Source of the DNA: Pseudomonadota bacterium
Lineage (GTDB): Bacteria; Myxococcota; Bradymonadia; UBA4248
NCBI GenBank assembly: GCA_017613855.1
Contig: JAGACY010000363.1
Location: forward strand, 1 to 20,573
Length of the DNA stretch: 20,573 nucleotides
Direction: 5' to 3'
Shown here: positions 1 to 6,989 of the stretch, piece after piece
Layout of the letters: every line of letters starts with the position of its first letter
How positions within the stretch are numbered: position 1 is the first letter of the stretch
The notes under the pieces: generated by a model
Database searches by the model: none
What the model was told of the DNA's origin: nothing
What the model saw: only the letters and a program-made list of their open reading frames with translations
Translations under genes and position numbers: made by a program

Positions 1-2514
1 GCGGGTATTAATCCAGTCACGTGTTGGGCTTGCAAATGCGCGCACGCCCTGTTGACCTTTGAGAATGGCGGGATTGGAAGCGGCACTCGCGATAATCGCA
101 TCGACACAGTCATCTTTACCCAGGGCTTCGGTAAGGTCAGTCTTGCATTGGGTATATTCACAAGAAGTATTGGCCGAAATGAGGATTTCGGCATGACCGT
201 CGGCATCGACGTCCGCAATGACGGGATATTCATAGTGTGTACAGTTGGTATTGCACTGACAGAAACGGGTTTTCCCGGTTGCACCATCATACACTCGCAG
301 ATAAAACTCATCTGCATAAACAACTTCCGCTTTGCCGTCGCCATCGAAATCGAAAACCGACGAACCAGTGCGCCCCGAGGATTGATCATGGGAACCGCGC
401 GTCCAAACCGTTTCTCCTTTGTAATTGAGCGCAATATTACCGAGTCTGCCAGCAAATGATATTTCAAGTTCGGGGGTGTCATCCAAATTGGAAATTGTCG
501 GCGTTCCGCCTCCCTGAATGGAATATGCGACTGGGGCTGCCCAGAAATTCTCACCAGTAAGGGCATTGTAAGCCATGAGCGTTGCATTCGAGTTCCGGAC
601 GACCACGAGTTCGGGCGTGCCAGCGGCATCCACATCGATATTGGCCACAGCCGGATAGCCATCCGGTTGATCCGAACGCTGCCACAGCGGTGTCATCGTT
701 TTGTTCTCAATATCCACTGTATAGACGACGTTACCGCCAACGAGCTCAAGTTTGCCATCTTTGTTGATATCGAGTGCAACGCTGTAGTCGCAGGCACGAT
801 GGGTATGTGCAGTATCATCGCATGCAACATGGGCAATCACTTCCCCTGTCTGGCCATTGTGAATCGTATATCGGCCATACACCTCAGGTTTGCCGTCACC
901 ATTAAAATCGGCAATGCCTGGCCCGCTTTGCCCACATTCAAAATAGGCATTATTGGCATGCCACATCACTTCGAGATGATCGACCGTTCCCGCAGACGCA
1001 TCACCTTTCACATATTTATAAGCAATCAGGCGATAGTCGTCCGCACAGGTCACAATTTCGAGCATCGGATCGTCATCGAGATTGCCCACTGCGACCTGAC
1101 TGCCGCCGTCTGTCTTAGGATTCCCATCGCTGCTGGCTAAAAGCTTACCATTCTGGCCATTCACAACGCGCAGAATAGCGTGACCTTCCCAGTTATTCCC
1201 CGTCTGATACGAATTAAACGCCACTTCGGGAATCGTATCATTATTAATATCCGCAACCATCGGAGAACTCATGACCTGAGCAAAATCGGGGAAGGGATCG
1301 GGGGGCACTTCGCCCCAATACCACAAGAGCGTCGGCTGAACCTCGCCGCCTTTGGGGGTGGCCATACAGACATTCCCTGTGGGCTGCGGCAGACAGGTTT
1401 TCATTTCGGGATCGCAATACTGCCCATTGTCGCACATATAATTGTCAACGCAGCTCGTGGTGGGCTTAAAACACTGATTGGATGTGCAAATCTGGCCTGC
1501 TTCACAGCAAACTTCAGTACCATCCGTCTGGGTGCAGCGTTCAATTCCCTCTGCGCATGCGATATGGCACATTTCATGGTCACAAACTTCGCCTTCCTGA
1601 CAACAATCCTGACCACAGGCATCGCTCACGGGGCAGCATGTTGTCCTTTTGCCGCAAAATTCATCCAGGCCGCAGCATGCCTCACCGCATTTATCCACGC
1701 CTGTTTCGGAACAGATCTCACTCGGCTGGCAAGTGTCATCGACGCATTCGTAGTTGATGTCACAATACGAATCGCCGCATAAAACCTTTTCCTGGCAATA
1801 TTCATTTCTAAAGCAAAACTCATTGTCATTGCAGGCAATCCCTGCGCAATCGCCGAATTTTCGGCAGCCCATCAATGTGCAGGTTTCGTCTTCTGCACAT
1901 GCGATTCCATAACAATCGCCAGCCATCTTGCATGTTTCGTTGTCGCAGATTTCATCTTCATTGCAAGTCAGCCCGCCGCAATCGCCTTCGACATGGCAGA
2001 CATCGTTGTGGCATACTTCATTATCCATGCAAGTGATTCCGCCGCAATCCCCGGGCTCATGGCAAACTTCATTGAGGCAGATTTGTGTCTCTGTACATGT
2101 CGTTTCGCCACACAATGGATCCGGCGTTTCTTCGACACATGTATTATCTTCACATTTAAAGCCATCTTTGCAGATTTCACCGCCGCATAAATCGACACAC
2201 CGGTTATCCTGACATTTCTGGTCGGTGCCGCATTTCTTGCCACCACACAGATCTTCATCGTCCTGATCGACGCATTTGCCGTTTTTACATTGACCATCGC
2301 ATTCCAGGGTGGCACATGGGTCTGATTCATTTGTGCAAACGCCATTGGCACAAACGGTGCCATCGGGACAGGCATCTCCCGCCTGGCAGGCATCACCGAG
2401 ATTTAAACCCGGGTTGTCAATCGATGTGGATTTCCCGTTACTGTCATCCGAACAACCATAAGACCAGATGGCAAGCGCAAGACAGGCATATATATATTTG
2501 GATTGCGGTTTCAT
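1..2514 (-). CDS. Cysteine-rich / FG-GAP (VCBS) repeat lipoprotein, 3' end outside window
   Basis: The frame is open from ATG 2514 to the left edge (838 codons, no stop), so the C-terminus is missing. A GGAG lies 7 nt before the ATG. Residues 1-21 form a signal peptide ending in a lipobox-like SYGC followed by a Ser/Asp-rich linker, although Ser at -3 is atypical. Residues about 40-385 are many short cysteine modules, several of the form GDCxGIxCxxxExC repeated about every 21 residues. From about 410 to the end there are FG-GAP/VCBS-type blades with calcium-loop motifs such as DINNDTIPE, DFNGDGKPE, DINKDGKLE, DFDGDGKAE and DVDADGHAE, suggesting a beta-propeller. The visible end (GVRAFASPTRDWINTR) resembles the region before the C-terminus in similar myxobacterial proteins, so probably little is missing. 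Probable role: exported surface or adhesive protein; substrate unknown. Both frames opposite contain sizeable shadow ORFs. Confidence 0.85.
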   Translation of the reverse strand, partial: MKPQSKYIYACLALAIWSYGCSDDSNGKSTSIDNPGLNLGDACQAGDACPDGTVCANGVCTNESDPCATLECDGQCKNGKCVDQDDEDLCGGKKCGTDQKCQDNRCVDLCGGEICKDGFKCEDNTCVEETPDPLCGETTCTETQICLNEVCHEPGDCGGITCMDNEVCHNDVCHVEGDCGGLTCNEDEICDNETCKMAGDCYGIACAEDETCTLMGCRKFGDCAGIACNDNEFCFRNEYCQEKVLCGDSYCDINYECVDDTCQPSEICSETGVDKCGEACCGLDEFCGKRTTCCPVSDACGQDCCQEGEVCDHEMCHIACAEGIERCTQTDGTEVCCEAGQICTSNQCFKPTTSCVDNYMCDNGQYCDPEMKTCLPQPTGNVCMATPKGGEVQPTLLWYWGEVPPDPFPDFAQVMSSPMVADINNDTIPEVAFNSYQTGNNWEGHAILRVVNGQNGKLLASSDGNPKTDGGSQVAVGNLDDDPMLEIVTCADDYRLIAYKYVKGDASAGTVDHLEVMWHANNAYFECGQSGPGIADFNGDGKPEVYGRYTIHNGQTGEVIAHVACDDTAHTHRACDYSVALDINKDGKLELVGGNVVYTVDIENKTMTPLWQRSDQPDGYPAVANIDVDAAGTPELVVVRNSNATLMAYNALTGENFWAAPVAYSIQGGGTPTISNLDDTPELEISFAGRLGNIALNYKGETVWTRGSHDQSSGRTGSSVFDFDGDGKAEVVYADEFYLRVYDGATGKTRFCQCNTNCTHYEYPVIADVDADGHAEILISANTSCEYTQCKTDLTEALGKDDCVDAIIASAASNPAILKGQQGVRAFASPTRDWINTR

Positions 2515-2612
2515 TGGCTATCTCCTGCAGAAGAAAAAAAGTCGCATCTATTTCTAGCAGAAAAAGCGCAATGAGCAATGTTTTATATGCAATCTTTGTG
2601 TTTGTTTTGGTG

Positions 2613-2721
2613 GCAGGGGGCAGTGGCCCCCTGCGCGTCTACCTCGCTTTTCGGGCGACCATACCGGGTCGCTCCGAAAAGCTCGCTACGACGCTACCCC
2701 CACTGCGGGGTTACACCCCGC
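2613..2721. repeat. Three-hairpin intergenic element
   Basis: Three strong hairpins follow one another in the spacer between two minus-strand genes. Hairpin 1: GCAGGGGGC (2613-2621) pairs with GCCCCCTGC (2626-2634) around an AGTG loop. Hairpin 2: GCTTTTCGG plus GCGACC (2646-2660) pairs with GGTCGC and CCGAAAAGC (2667-2682), a 15-bp stem with one bulged T and a 6-nt loop. Hairpin 3: GCGGGGT (2705-2711) pairs with ACCCCGC (2715-2721). None is followed by a T-run on either strand, so these are not ordinary intrinsic terminators. The GC-rich make-up contrasts with the neighbouring spacer and suggests a dispersed REP-like repeat, but copy number cannot be seen here. Confidence 0.7.
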
Positions 2722-2749
2722 AACGCCCCACAGTCAGTCTCAAAGAGAA

Positions 2750-3352
2750 TTAATCCTCATCCTCATAATCTGCAGCCGTGAGGCCATTTTCGAGAAAACC
2801 GTGCGCTTTGAGGAATTCACTCACTTCGTCATCGAGTGCCGGATTGCTGTGCTCGAGGCGGACATTGACGGTCTTGGAATCAATCTCGTAGCTCTGCCAT
2901 ACCGGCAAATAATGGGAAATGCGGTCACTGTCGAAATAATCGAGCCATATCAGATCGAGTACATCCAACGCCTGGGTATAGGCATCCATGGGATTTTCGA
3001 TTTGATTGGGCTCACATTCGACACTGACTTCGATACAGACATTCGTCGTGCGAGCACTGTTGGTCAATTGCGAACTGACGAGTCCAAAATGATGGCAAAC
3101 CTCAGTTTTGACGACAAAATGCTCATCTCCGTCGAGAAAACGCGCATAGCGTTTTTGCATGACTTCGGCGACTTCCTGTTCGGCTTCGGGGCCCAAAGAA
3201 ACGCCTTTATCGGGATCCTGCGGTTTGAATGATGGCGTTGCAATGTGCGGCTTTTGGTCGTGGTGATGCCCGCATTCACAGCCGTCTTCGTGATGATGTT
3301 CGCAGGTACAGCCTTCTTCGTGGCAGTGACAATCGTGTTCGTGGTCTGACAT
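2750..3352 (-). CDS. Unknown protein with His/Cys-rich metal-binding N-terminus
   Basis: 200 residues, ATG at 3352, TAA at 2750. A GGGGAG lies about 11 nt before the start. The first 32 residues hold 10 His and 6 Cys interspersed with Asp/Glu (for example CHCHEEGC and CECGHHHD), a typical chelating tail that could bind Zn, Ni or Cu. Residues from about 50 on form a soluble acidic domain (motifs EVCHHFGLVSSQLTN, LDVLDLIWLDYFDSDR) that I do not recognise. There is no signal peptide or membrane segment, so it is probably cytoplasmic. The start lies 21 nt downstream of the T-run of the terminator that ends the L,D-transpeptidase gene, so its promoter position is unclear. Function unknown; metal storage, delivery or sensing is only a guess from the tail. 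Confidence 0.8.
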   Translation of the reverse strand: MSDHEHDCHCHEEGCTCEHHHEDGCECGHHHDQKPHIATPSFKPQDPDKGVSLGPEAEQEVAEVMQKRYARFLDGDEHFVVKTEVCHHFGLVSSQLTNSARTTNVCIEVSVECEPNQIENPMDAYTQALDVLDLIWLDYFDSDRISHYLPVWQSYEIDSKTVNVRLEHSNPALDDEVSEFLKAHGFLENGLTAADYEDED

Positions 3353-3373
3353 GGGTGTGGTTTCTCCCCTTAT

Positions 3374-3411
3374 AAAAAGCGGCGCGTATGGCCGCAGGCC
3401 ATAGCTGCCGC
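3374..3411 (-). terminator. Intrinsic terminator of the L,D-transpeptidase gene
   Basis: On the minus strand a nested hairpin is followed directly by TTTTT. The outer stem is GCGGC/GCCGC (3379-3383 with 3407-3411). The inner perfect stem is TATGGCC (3387-3393) with GGCCATA (3397-3403) around a 3-nt loop. It lies about 40 nt past the stop at 3453 and just upstream of the next gene's start at 3352. Confidence 0.75.
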
Positions 3412-3449
3412 GCGCAGGGCGTATTTGCCGTCAGGCAAAAAGCCCGCGC
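3412..3449 (-). other. Second hairpin between stop codon and terminator
   Basis: Outer arms GCGC-a-GGGC (3412-3420) pair with GCCCGCGC (3442-3449) with one bulge. An inner perfect stem TTTGCC (3424-3429) pairs with GGCAAA (3434-3439) around GTCA. It lies immediately after the transpeptidase stop codon and back to back with the terminator hairpin, giving a double stem-loop. It could protect the mRNA 3' end or be part of a repeat. Confidence 0.6.
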
Positions 3450-3452
3450 ACA

Positions 3453-5576
3453 TTACGGTCCCGAATCCTCGCCAGCACCTGAACGATAGGAACTCGTGCG
3501 GTCTGTACTTGGGTTGCAGTGGCGTTCCAGTGCGGTCGGCGGATCAATTTCGTTCTTAATGATCTTGTAAATATCGGCCAGGAAGTAGGGCTCACCTTCC
3601 TCATCGACTGTCACCGTGTGATATTCGATAAAGACATCGATCGGCGTTTTGAGGTCAATCGGATGTTCGGTCTGCGATTTTAAGAAGCGATCGACCATCT
3701 TTTTATCCCATTGTCCGTCGTGCTCGAGGACTGCCTTTGCGAATTTGGTCGCGCCTTCGACGCGGATGCAGCCATGCGAGAACGCGCGCACGGGATAATT
3801 GAACATGCCCTGTTTGGGAGTATCGTGCAGATAGATGTTGTACCGGTTGGGGAAAATGAGCTTCACGCGGCCAAGTGCGTTGTTGGGGCCAGGTTTTTGG
3901 CGCAGAACGCGGCCGCCGCCTTTGGGCGTAAAGAATTCGTAATCGGTCGTCCCGAGCCACTTGGGATCCGCGTTGATTTTAGGCCAGAATTCATCGACTT
4001 CGATGCGGGGCGGCACGTTCCAGTATGGGTTGTAAACCAGATATGTCATGCGCGAATGCATCAGGCGCGTCGAATTCATTAGTTCCCATTCCTGCGTTTT
4101 GGTATTGCAGATTTTGGTTGAACTGCCCACAACTGCACGGTGCGTCGATTTGTGCTCACCATCGGCCCAGAATTCGACCGAAAAAGACGGAATATTGATG
4201 TAGACGTAGGTGTCGCGCGCCTCAAACAGCGTTTTGTGCCAACGGCGAATATTGACCTCGATTTCAGCAAGACGCTGGTCGGCCGGCACATTCAGGCTTC
4301 GCCAAAATACTTCATCGACCTCGCCAGTTTCCTCGAGCTGATGATGTTTTTGGTATTTTTTGATGGCATCCGTCAAAGATCGATCAAAGAGATCATTGAC
4401 CGTTCCTTTGTAGTAACCCTCTTTGGCGAGTCGGTCCTTGAGGTTTTTGACGAGAGGGGCATGTCCGCCGGCAAACATGCGATCCGGGGGGACGACAGCC
4501 CAGCCGCCATCGGCTACGAGTTGACGATATTTTTCGCGTATTTGCTGGAGTTTGGGATACTGCTCGTGTTTGGGGACGAGATCATTTAACCACGTGGCTG
4601 CAGCATTCTCATCCTCGATCGTCTGAAACTCCTGCATGGCTGCTGCCAGGCGCGTTTCGATGATGCGATCGTGATATTTGGGATGGATATCATTGGGATT
4701 TTCTTCGGTGGTATATTGTTGTCGTTCTTCATCCGAAAACTTTTCGAGATTTCCCAATTTTAAATCGCGGGCATAGACAAACCAGGCATCGGCGAGTGCA
4801 AATTCGAGCGCATCTTCGAGCATGTCAATGTCGCGCAAATGTTCATACGTTCGGGCACAAAGCGCCGCCGCGCGCGGCACGGGGGTCGTGTCGAAATCAC
4901 AGAGCATCGCCAGAATCGCGTCGACTTGTGCTTCACCTTCGAGTTGGCCGAGTTTTTCGCTATTTTCATCGAGTGCGCGTGAAATGGCTTCAATTTCGAA
5001 GGGATTGAACTGAGCATTATTTTTTACAGAATCGCGCATATTGACGAGTCGCTGGGCCACATTGCGCAGTTGATCCGGTGCAAAGTCATCAATATTCAGT
5101 GCATGCTCATCGACGCGATCCAAAACAGCGAGCAGGGCATTGGCCTGAGGCGTGAGTTGGCCATCGCGCACAAAGAAAGATTTGCGTGGGCCATTTTCGA
5201 CGGCATAGAATTCTGCAATCAGTGATTCATATCGATATTTGGGCAGTAGTTCTGCAATATTTTCATTGATATGCAGTGTCGCTCTTGGAACGGGTTTGGG
5301 ACGTTCCTTGCGGGCTTTGGCTGCCTGGTAGGCTTCTTCTGCTTTGACACGCTCGCTTTGCAAGGCATCCCGGGCAGCGGCTTGTTCTGCTTTCAATTGC
5401 TGAGAGGCACGTGCTGTGACCCAGGATGAAAGTGCACCTGCCGTTTTGAGCGCTTCGGCAGAGGGAACATAGCCATCCTCTGATTTTGGCAAAGTCTGGG
5501 CACAGTCCGGGCCATTGGTGCATGATGAAACAAGCACCATACCGGCTAAAAGCATTCCTCTTAACAGATGAATCAT
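3453..5576 (-). CDS. L,D-transpeptidase (YkuD domain, YcbB-like), lipoprotein
   Basis: 707 residues from ATG 5576 to TAA 3453. This start is chosen because it begins a lipoprotein signal peptide (MIHLLRGMLLAG, then VSSC with Cys19). An upstream in-frame ATG at 5705 would read through the rpmB terminator and the rpmB 3' end. Order of parts: lipoprotein signal; Ala/Glu/Lys-rich helical stretch (about 45-100); YcbB-type scaffold region (about 105-360); peptidoglycan-binding-1 type helical domain (about 372-427, NLKDRLAKEGYYKGTVNDLF); YkuD catalytic domain (about 457-620). The domain has the signature YLHDTP followed by SHGCIRV, with catalytic Cys at about 603 and the SHGC histidine beside it. 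By family knowledge it forms 3-3 cross-links in peptidoglycan or links proteins to it, in the periplasm and probably anchored to a membrane by lipid. No convincing Shine-Dalgarno is seen. Preceded by rpmB and its terminator. Confidence 0.92.
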   Translation of the reverse strand: MIHLLRGMLLAGMVLVSSCTNGPDCAQTLPKSEDGYVPSAEALKTAGALSSWVTARASQQLKAEQAAARDALQSERVKAEEAYQAAKARKERPKPVPRATLHINENIAELLPKYRYESLIAEFYAVENGPRKSFFVRDGQLTPQANALLAVLDRVDEHALNIDDFAPDQLRNVAQRLVNMRDSVKNNAQFNPFEIEAISRALDENSEKLGQLEGEAQVDAILAMLCDFDTTPVPRAAALCARTYEHLRDIDMLEDALEFALADAWFVYARDLKLGNLEKFSDEERQQYTTEENPNDIHPKYHDRIIETRLAAAMQEFQTIEDENAAATWLNDLVPKHEQYPKLQQIREKYRQLVADGGWAVVPPDRMFAGGHAPLVKNLKDRLAKEGYYKGTVNDLFDRSLTDAIKKYQKHHQLEETGEVDEVFWRSLNVPADQRLAEIEVNIRRWHKTLFEARDTYVYINIPSFSVEFWADGEHKSTHRAVVGSSTKICNTKTQEWELMNSTRLMHSRMTYLVYNPYWNVPPRIEVDEFWPKINADPKWLGTTDYEFFTPKGGGRVLRQKPGPNNALGRVKLIFPNRYNIYLHDTPKQGMFNYPVRAFSHGCIRVEGATKFAKAVLEHDGQWDKKMVDRFLKSQTEHPIDLKTPIDVFIEYHTVTVDEEGEPYFLADIYKIIKNEIDPPTALERHCNPSTDRTSSYRSGAGEDSGP

Positions 5577-5598
5577 AGAATCTACCGGCTGCAGGTAC

Positions 5599-5625
5599 AA
5601 AAAAAGCACCGCAAGCGGTGCTTTT
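5599..5625 (-). terminator. Intrinsic terminator of rpmB
   Basis: GCACCGC (5606-5612) and GCGGTGC (5615-5621), flanked by A and T runs, form a near-perfect palindrome. Read on the minus strand, the stem is followed by a run of seven T. It begins about 20 nt after the rpmB stop and ends 22 nt before the transpeptidase start codon. Confidence 0.9.
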
Positions 5626-5646
5626 AGAAAGCAACGAAATCGGAGA

Positions 5647-5889
5647 CTACATCTCGATATCTTTGAGGTTGATGCCTTCTTTTTCGCAATAGGCCAGGAG
5701 ACCAAGTTTGCTCACGGTGCGAAGGGCACGGGTCGAAAGATGAATGTGAACAAAACGGCCGAGTTCATCAACATAAATGCGTTTGGACTGAATGTTGGGA
5801 CGCTGAACTTTGCGCGTTTTATTGTGGGCATGGGAAACGTTGTTGCCAACGAGCGGCGATTTGCCAGTGAATACACATTTGCGGGCCAT
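5647..5889 (-). CDS. rpmB: 50S ribosomal protein L28
   Basis: 80 residues with the L28 signature at the start (MARKCVFTGKSP, GNNVSHAHNKTRK) and the usual length. AGGAG lies 8 nt before ATG 5889. Only two Cys (5 and 68) are visible, so this is not the four-cysteine zinc-binding form. It is a structural protein of the large ribosomal subunit. It stands alone here rather than with rpmG (L33), has its own predicted promoter at 6003-6030 and ends in a strong terminator, so it is probably a monocistronic unit. Confidence 0.97.
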   Translation of the reverse strand: MARKCVFTGKSPLVGNNVSHAHNKTRKVQRPNIQSKRIYVDELGRFVHIHLSTRALRTVSKLGLLAYCEKEGINLKDIEM

Positions 5890-6002
5890 CTTAAAGCTCC
5901 TATTGAAATGACGTCTCGAAGCGCCAATGCACTCGATGACGCCTCACATAAGATAAAGAAATAAGAGCACGGCAATTTTTCGTGCCGCGCAAAATCGCGG
6001 GC

Positions 6003-6030
6003 ATATTACGTAAAAATTAAGAAAATTCAA
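6003..6030 (-). promoter_or_regulatory. Predicted sigma-70-type promoter of rpmB
   Basis: On the minus strand TTGAAT (6025-6030) is followed after 16 nt by TAATAT (6003-6008), close to the sigma-70 consensus at both boxes. Sequence upstream and in the spacer is AT-rich. Transcription would begin near 5996, about 107 nt before the rpmB ATG. Confidence 0.65.
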
Positions 6031-6059
6031 GAGTTTTTTTGAAAATAGTTAACTATTTA

Positions 6060-6078
6060 GCCGGGGCTCTGTCCCGGC
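6060..6078. other. GC-rich hairpin in the rpmB/FxsA spacer
   Basis: GCCGGG (6060-6065) pairs with CCCGGC (6073-6078) around a 7-nt loop, an isolated GC block in an AT-rich spacer. No T-run follows. It resembles hairpin 1 of the element at 2613-2721 in composition, not in exact sequence. Confidence 0.45.
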
Positions 6079-6197
6079 CCCCGTCAACTGCATGTTGCAA
6101 ATTGAAATGATTTTCTCCCATTCGCCGTTTTATCATGGTATGAGGGCATCCGGCATGGATTGCCATTTCTTCGAATTTTTTTACCAATGGAATTGCT

Positions 6198-6866
6198 ATG
6201 GATTTTAACTCCAATCCCATGATTCAAAAATCGCTCAGAAAAGCTTTTGCTCTGGTTGCGATCATATTTGTGTTTGAAGTCGCCCTGTTTATCGGTCTGA
6301 ACATTCTCTTTGGATTTACCTATATTTTCTGGATTACAGTCGGCTTTATCCTGTTAGGCTATGCAATTCGCCCATCGAAAAATGTCTCTCCGAAGCGTTT
6401 GTCGGAGCCCTTTTCGCCTCGCCGTATGGCATCCACATTATTTATGATACCGGGATTTTTAACGGATTTGGCGGCTTTTTTAGTGCTCATCGGACCGGTA
6501 CGCCGGTTCATGTTTGCCAAAATAATCAATAAACTCCTGCCGGATCTGTCACAAAGCTTAAATCCCTTCGGCACCATGGGAGGCAATCCCTTCGGAGGGA
6601 TGGGGGCCAATCCGTTTGCCGGATTAGATCCCAATCAGTTTGGCAATCTGGGTATGGGAAACATGAATTTTGGGCAGGATGCGGCTAATCCTTTTGAGGC
6701 TCAAAAGAAGCGTACCCGAAAAAAACGACATCGCCACGAGGAAGACATTATCGATATTGAGGTCGAAGGATCTGAAAAGAGCAGTGATATTAAAGCCGAA
6801 GTCATTCGTCCCAAAGCGGAAAGCAATGCCCCCAAGGCATTGCCTTCGGATGTGATCGATGTTTAA
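6198..6866 (+). CDS. FxsA-family membrane protein with Gly/Asn/Phe-rich extension
   Basis: 222 residues, ATG 6198, TAA at 6864-6866, with a weak GGAA before the start. It is the only plus-strand gene of the window. Hydrophobic segments lie at about 16-38, 41-57 and 79-99. The FxsA hallmark PGFLTD (85-90) followed by GPVRR (99-103) supports the family. The usual protein is a small cytoplasmic-membrane protein; in E. coli it is known for relieving phage F exclusion, and its general role is unclear. Odd feature: residues about 121-166 are a low-complexity Gly/Asn/Met/Phe tract with four NPF motifs (122, 130, 138, 164). A strongly basic patch (KKRTRKKRHRH, 170-180) and an acidic tail ending in DVIDV follow. 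Confidence 0.8.
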   Translation: MDFNSNPMIQKSLRKAFALVAIIFVFEVALFIGLNILFGFTYIFWITVGFILLGYAIRPSKNVSPKRLSEPFSPRRMASTLFMIPGFLTDLAAFLVLIGPVRRFMFAKIINKLLPDLSQSLNPFGTMGGNPFGGMGANPFAGLDPNQFGNLGMGNMNFGQDAANPFEAQKKRTRKKRHRHEEDIIDIEVEGSEKSSDIKAEVIRPKAESNAPKALPSDVIDV

Positions 6867-6989
6867 GAAGGGACTCTGGTGTACGAGAGCGGAGCGTATT
6901 GCATTTGATTTTTCATTCGGGCTTATCGCCTGTTGCTTTTAGAAATAATCACAATCTTGTGGGTAAAAAGCAGGCTTTATGTTCCGGGT

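Larger units (their letters stand above)
5890..6197. other. Divergent spacer between rpmB and the FxsA-like gene
   Basis: 308 bp without a gene. It holds the rpmB promoter (6003-6030), a leader of roughly 105 nt for rpmB, and a GC-rich hairpin at 6060-6078. Near the predicted rpmB transcript start there are two small stems, CCGCG/CGCGG (5985-5989 with 5996-6000) and GCACG/CGTGC (5967-5971 with 5981-5985). A 12-mer GTTAACTATTTA at 6048-6059 recurs upstream of the ankyrin gene. I could not find a convincing -35/-10 pair for the plus-strand gene. Confidence 0.6.

Noticed and set aside
1180..1782. Plus-strand frame of 200 codons opposite the FG-GAP gene
   Set aside because: No family features; the minus strand holds a continuous 838-codon frame with repeat motifs across the whole stretch.
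5577..5705. Upstream start (5705) extending the L,D-transpeptidase by 43 residues
   Set aside because: It would read through the rpmB terminator and the rpmB 3' end and would bury the lipoprotein signal peptide.
6867..6989. Bidirectional terminator between the convergent FxsA-like and ankyrin genes
   Set aside because: Only very short stems (such as GGC/GCC near 6927) are visible, without a convincing stem plus T-run on either strand.
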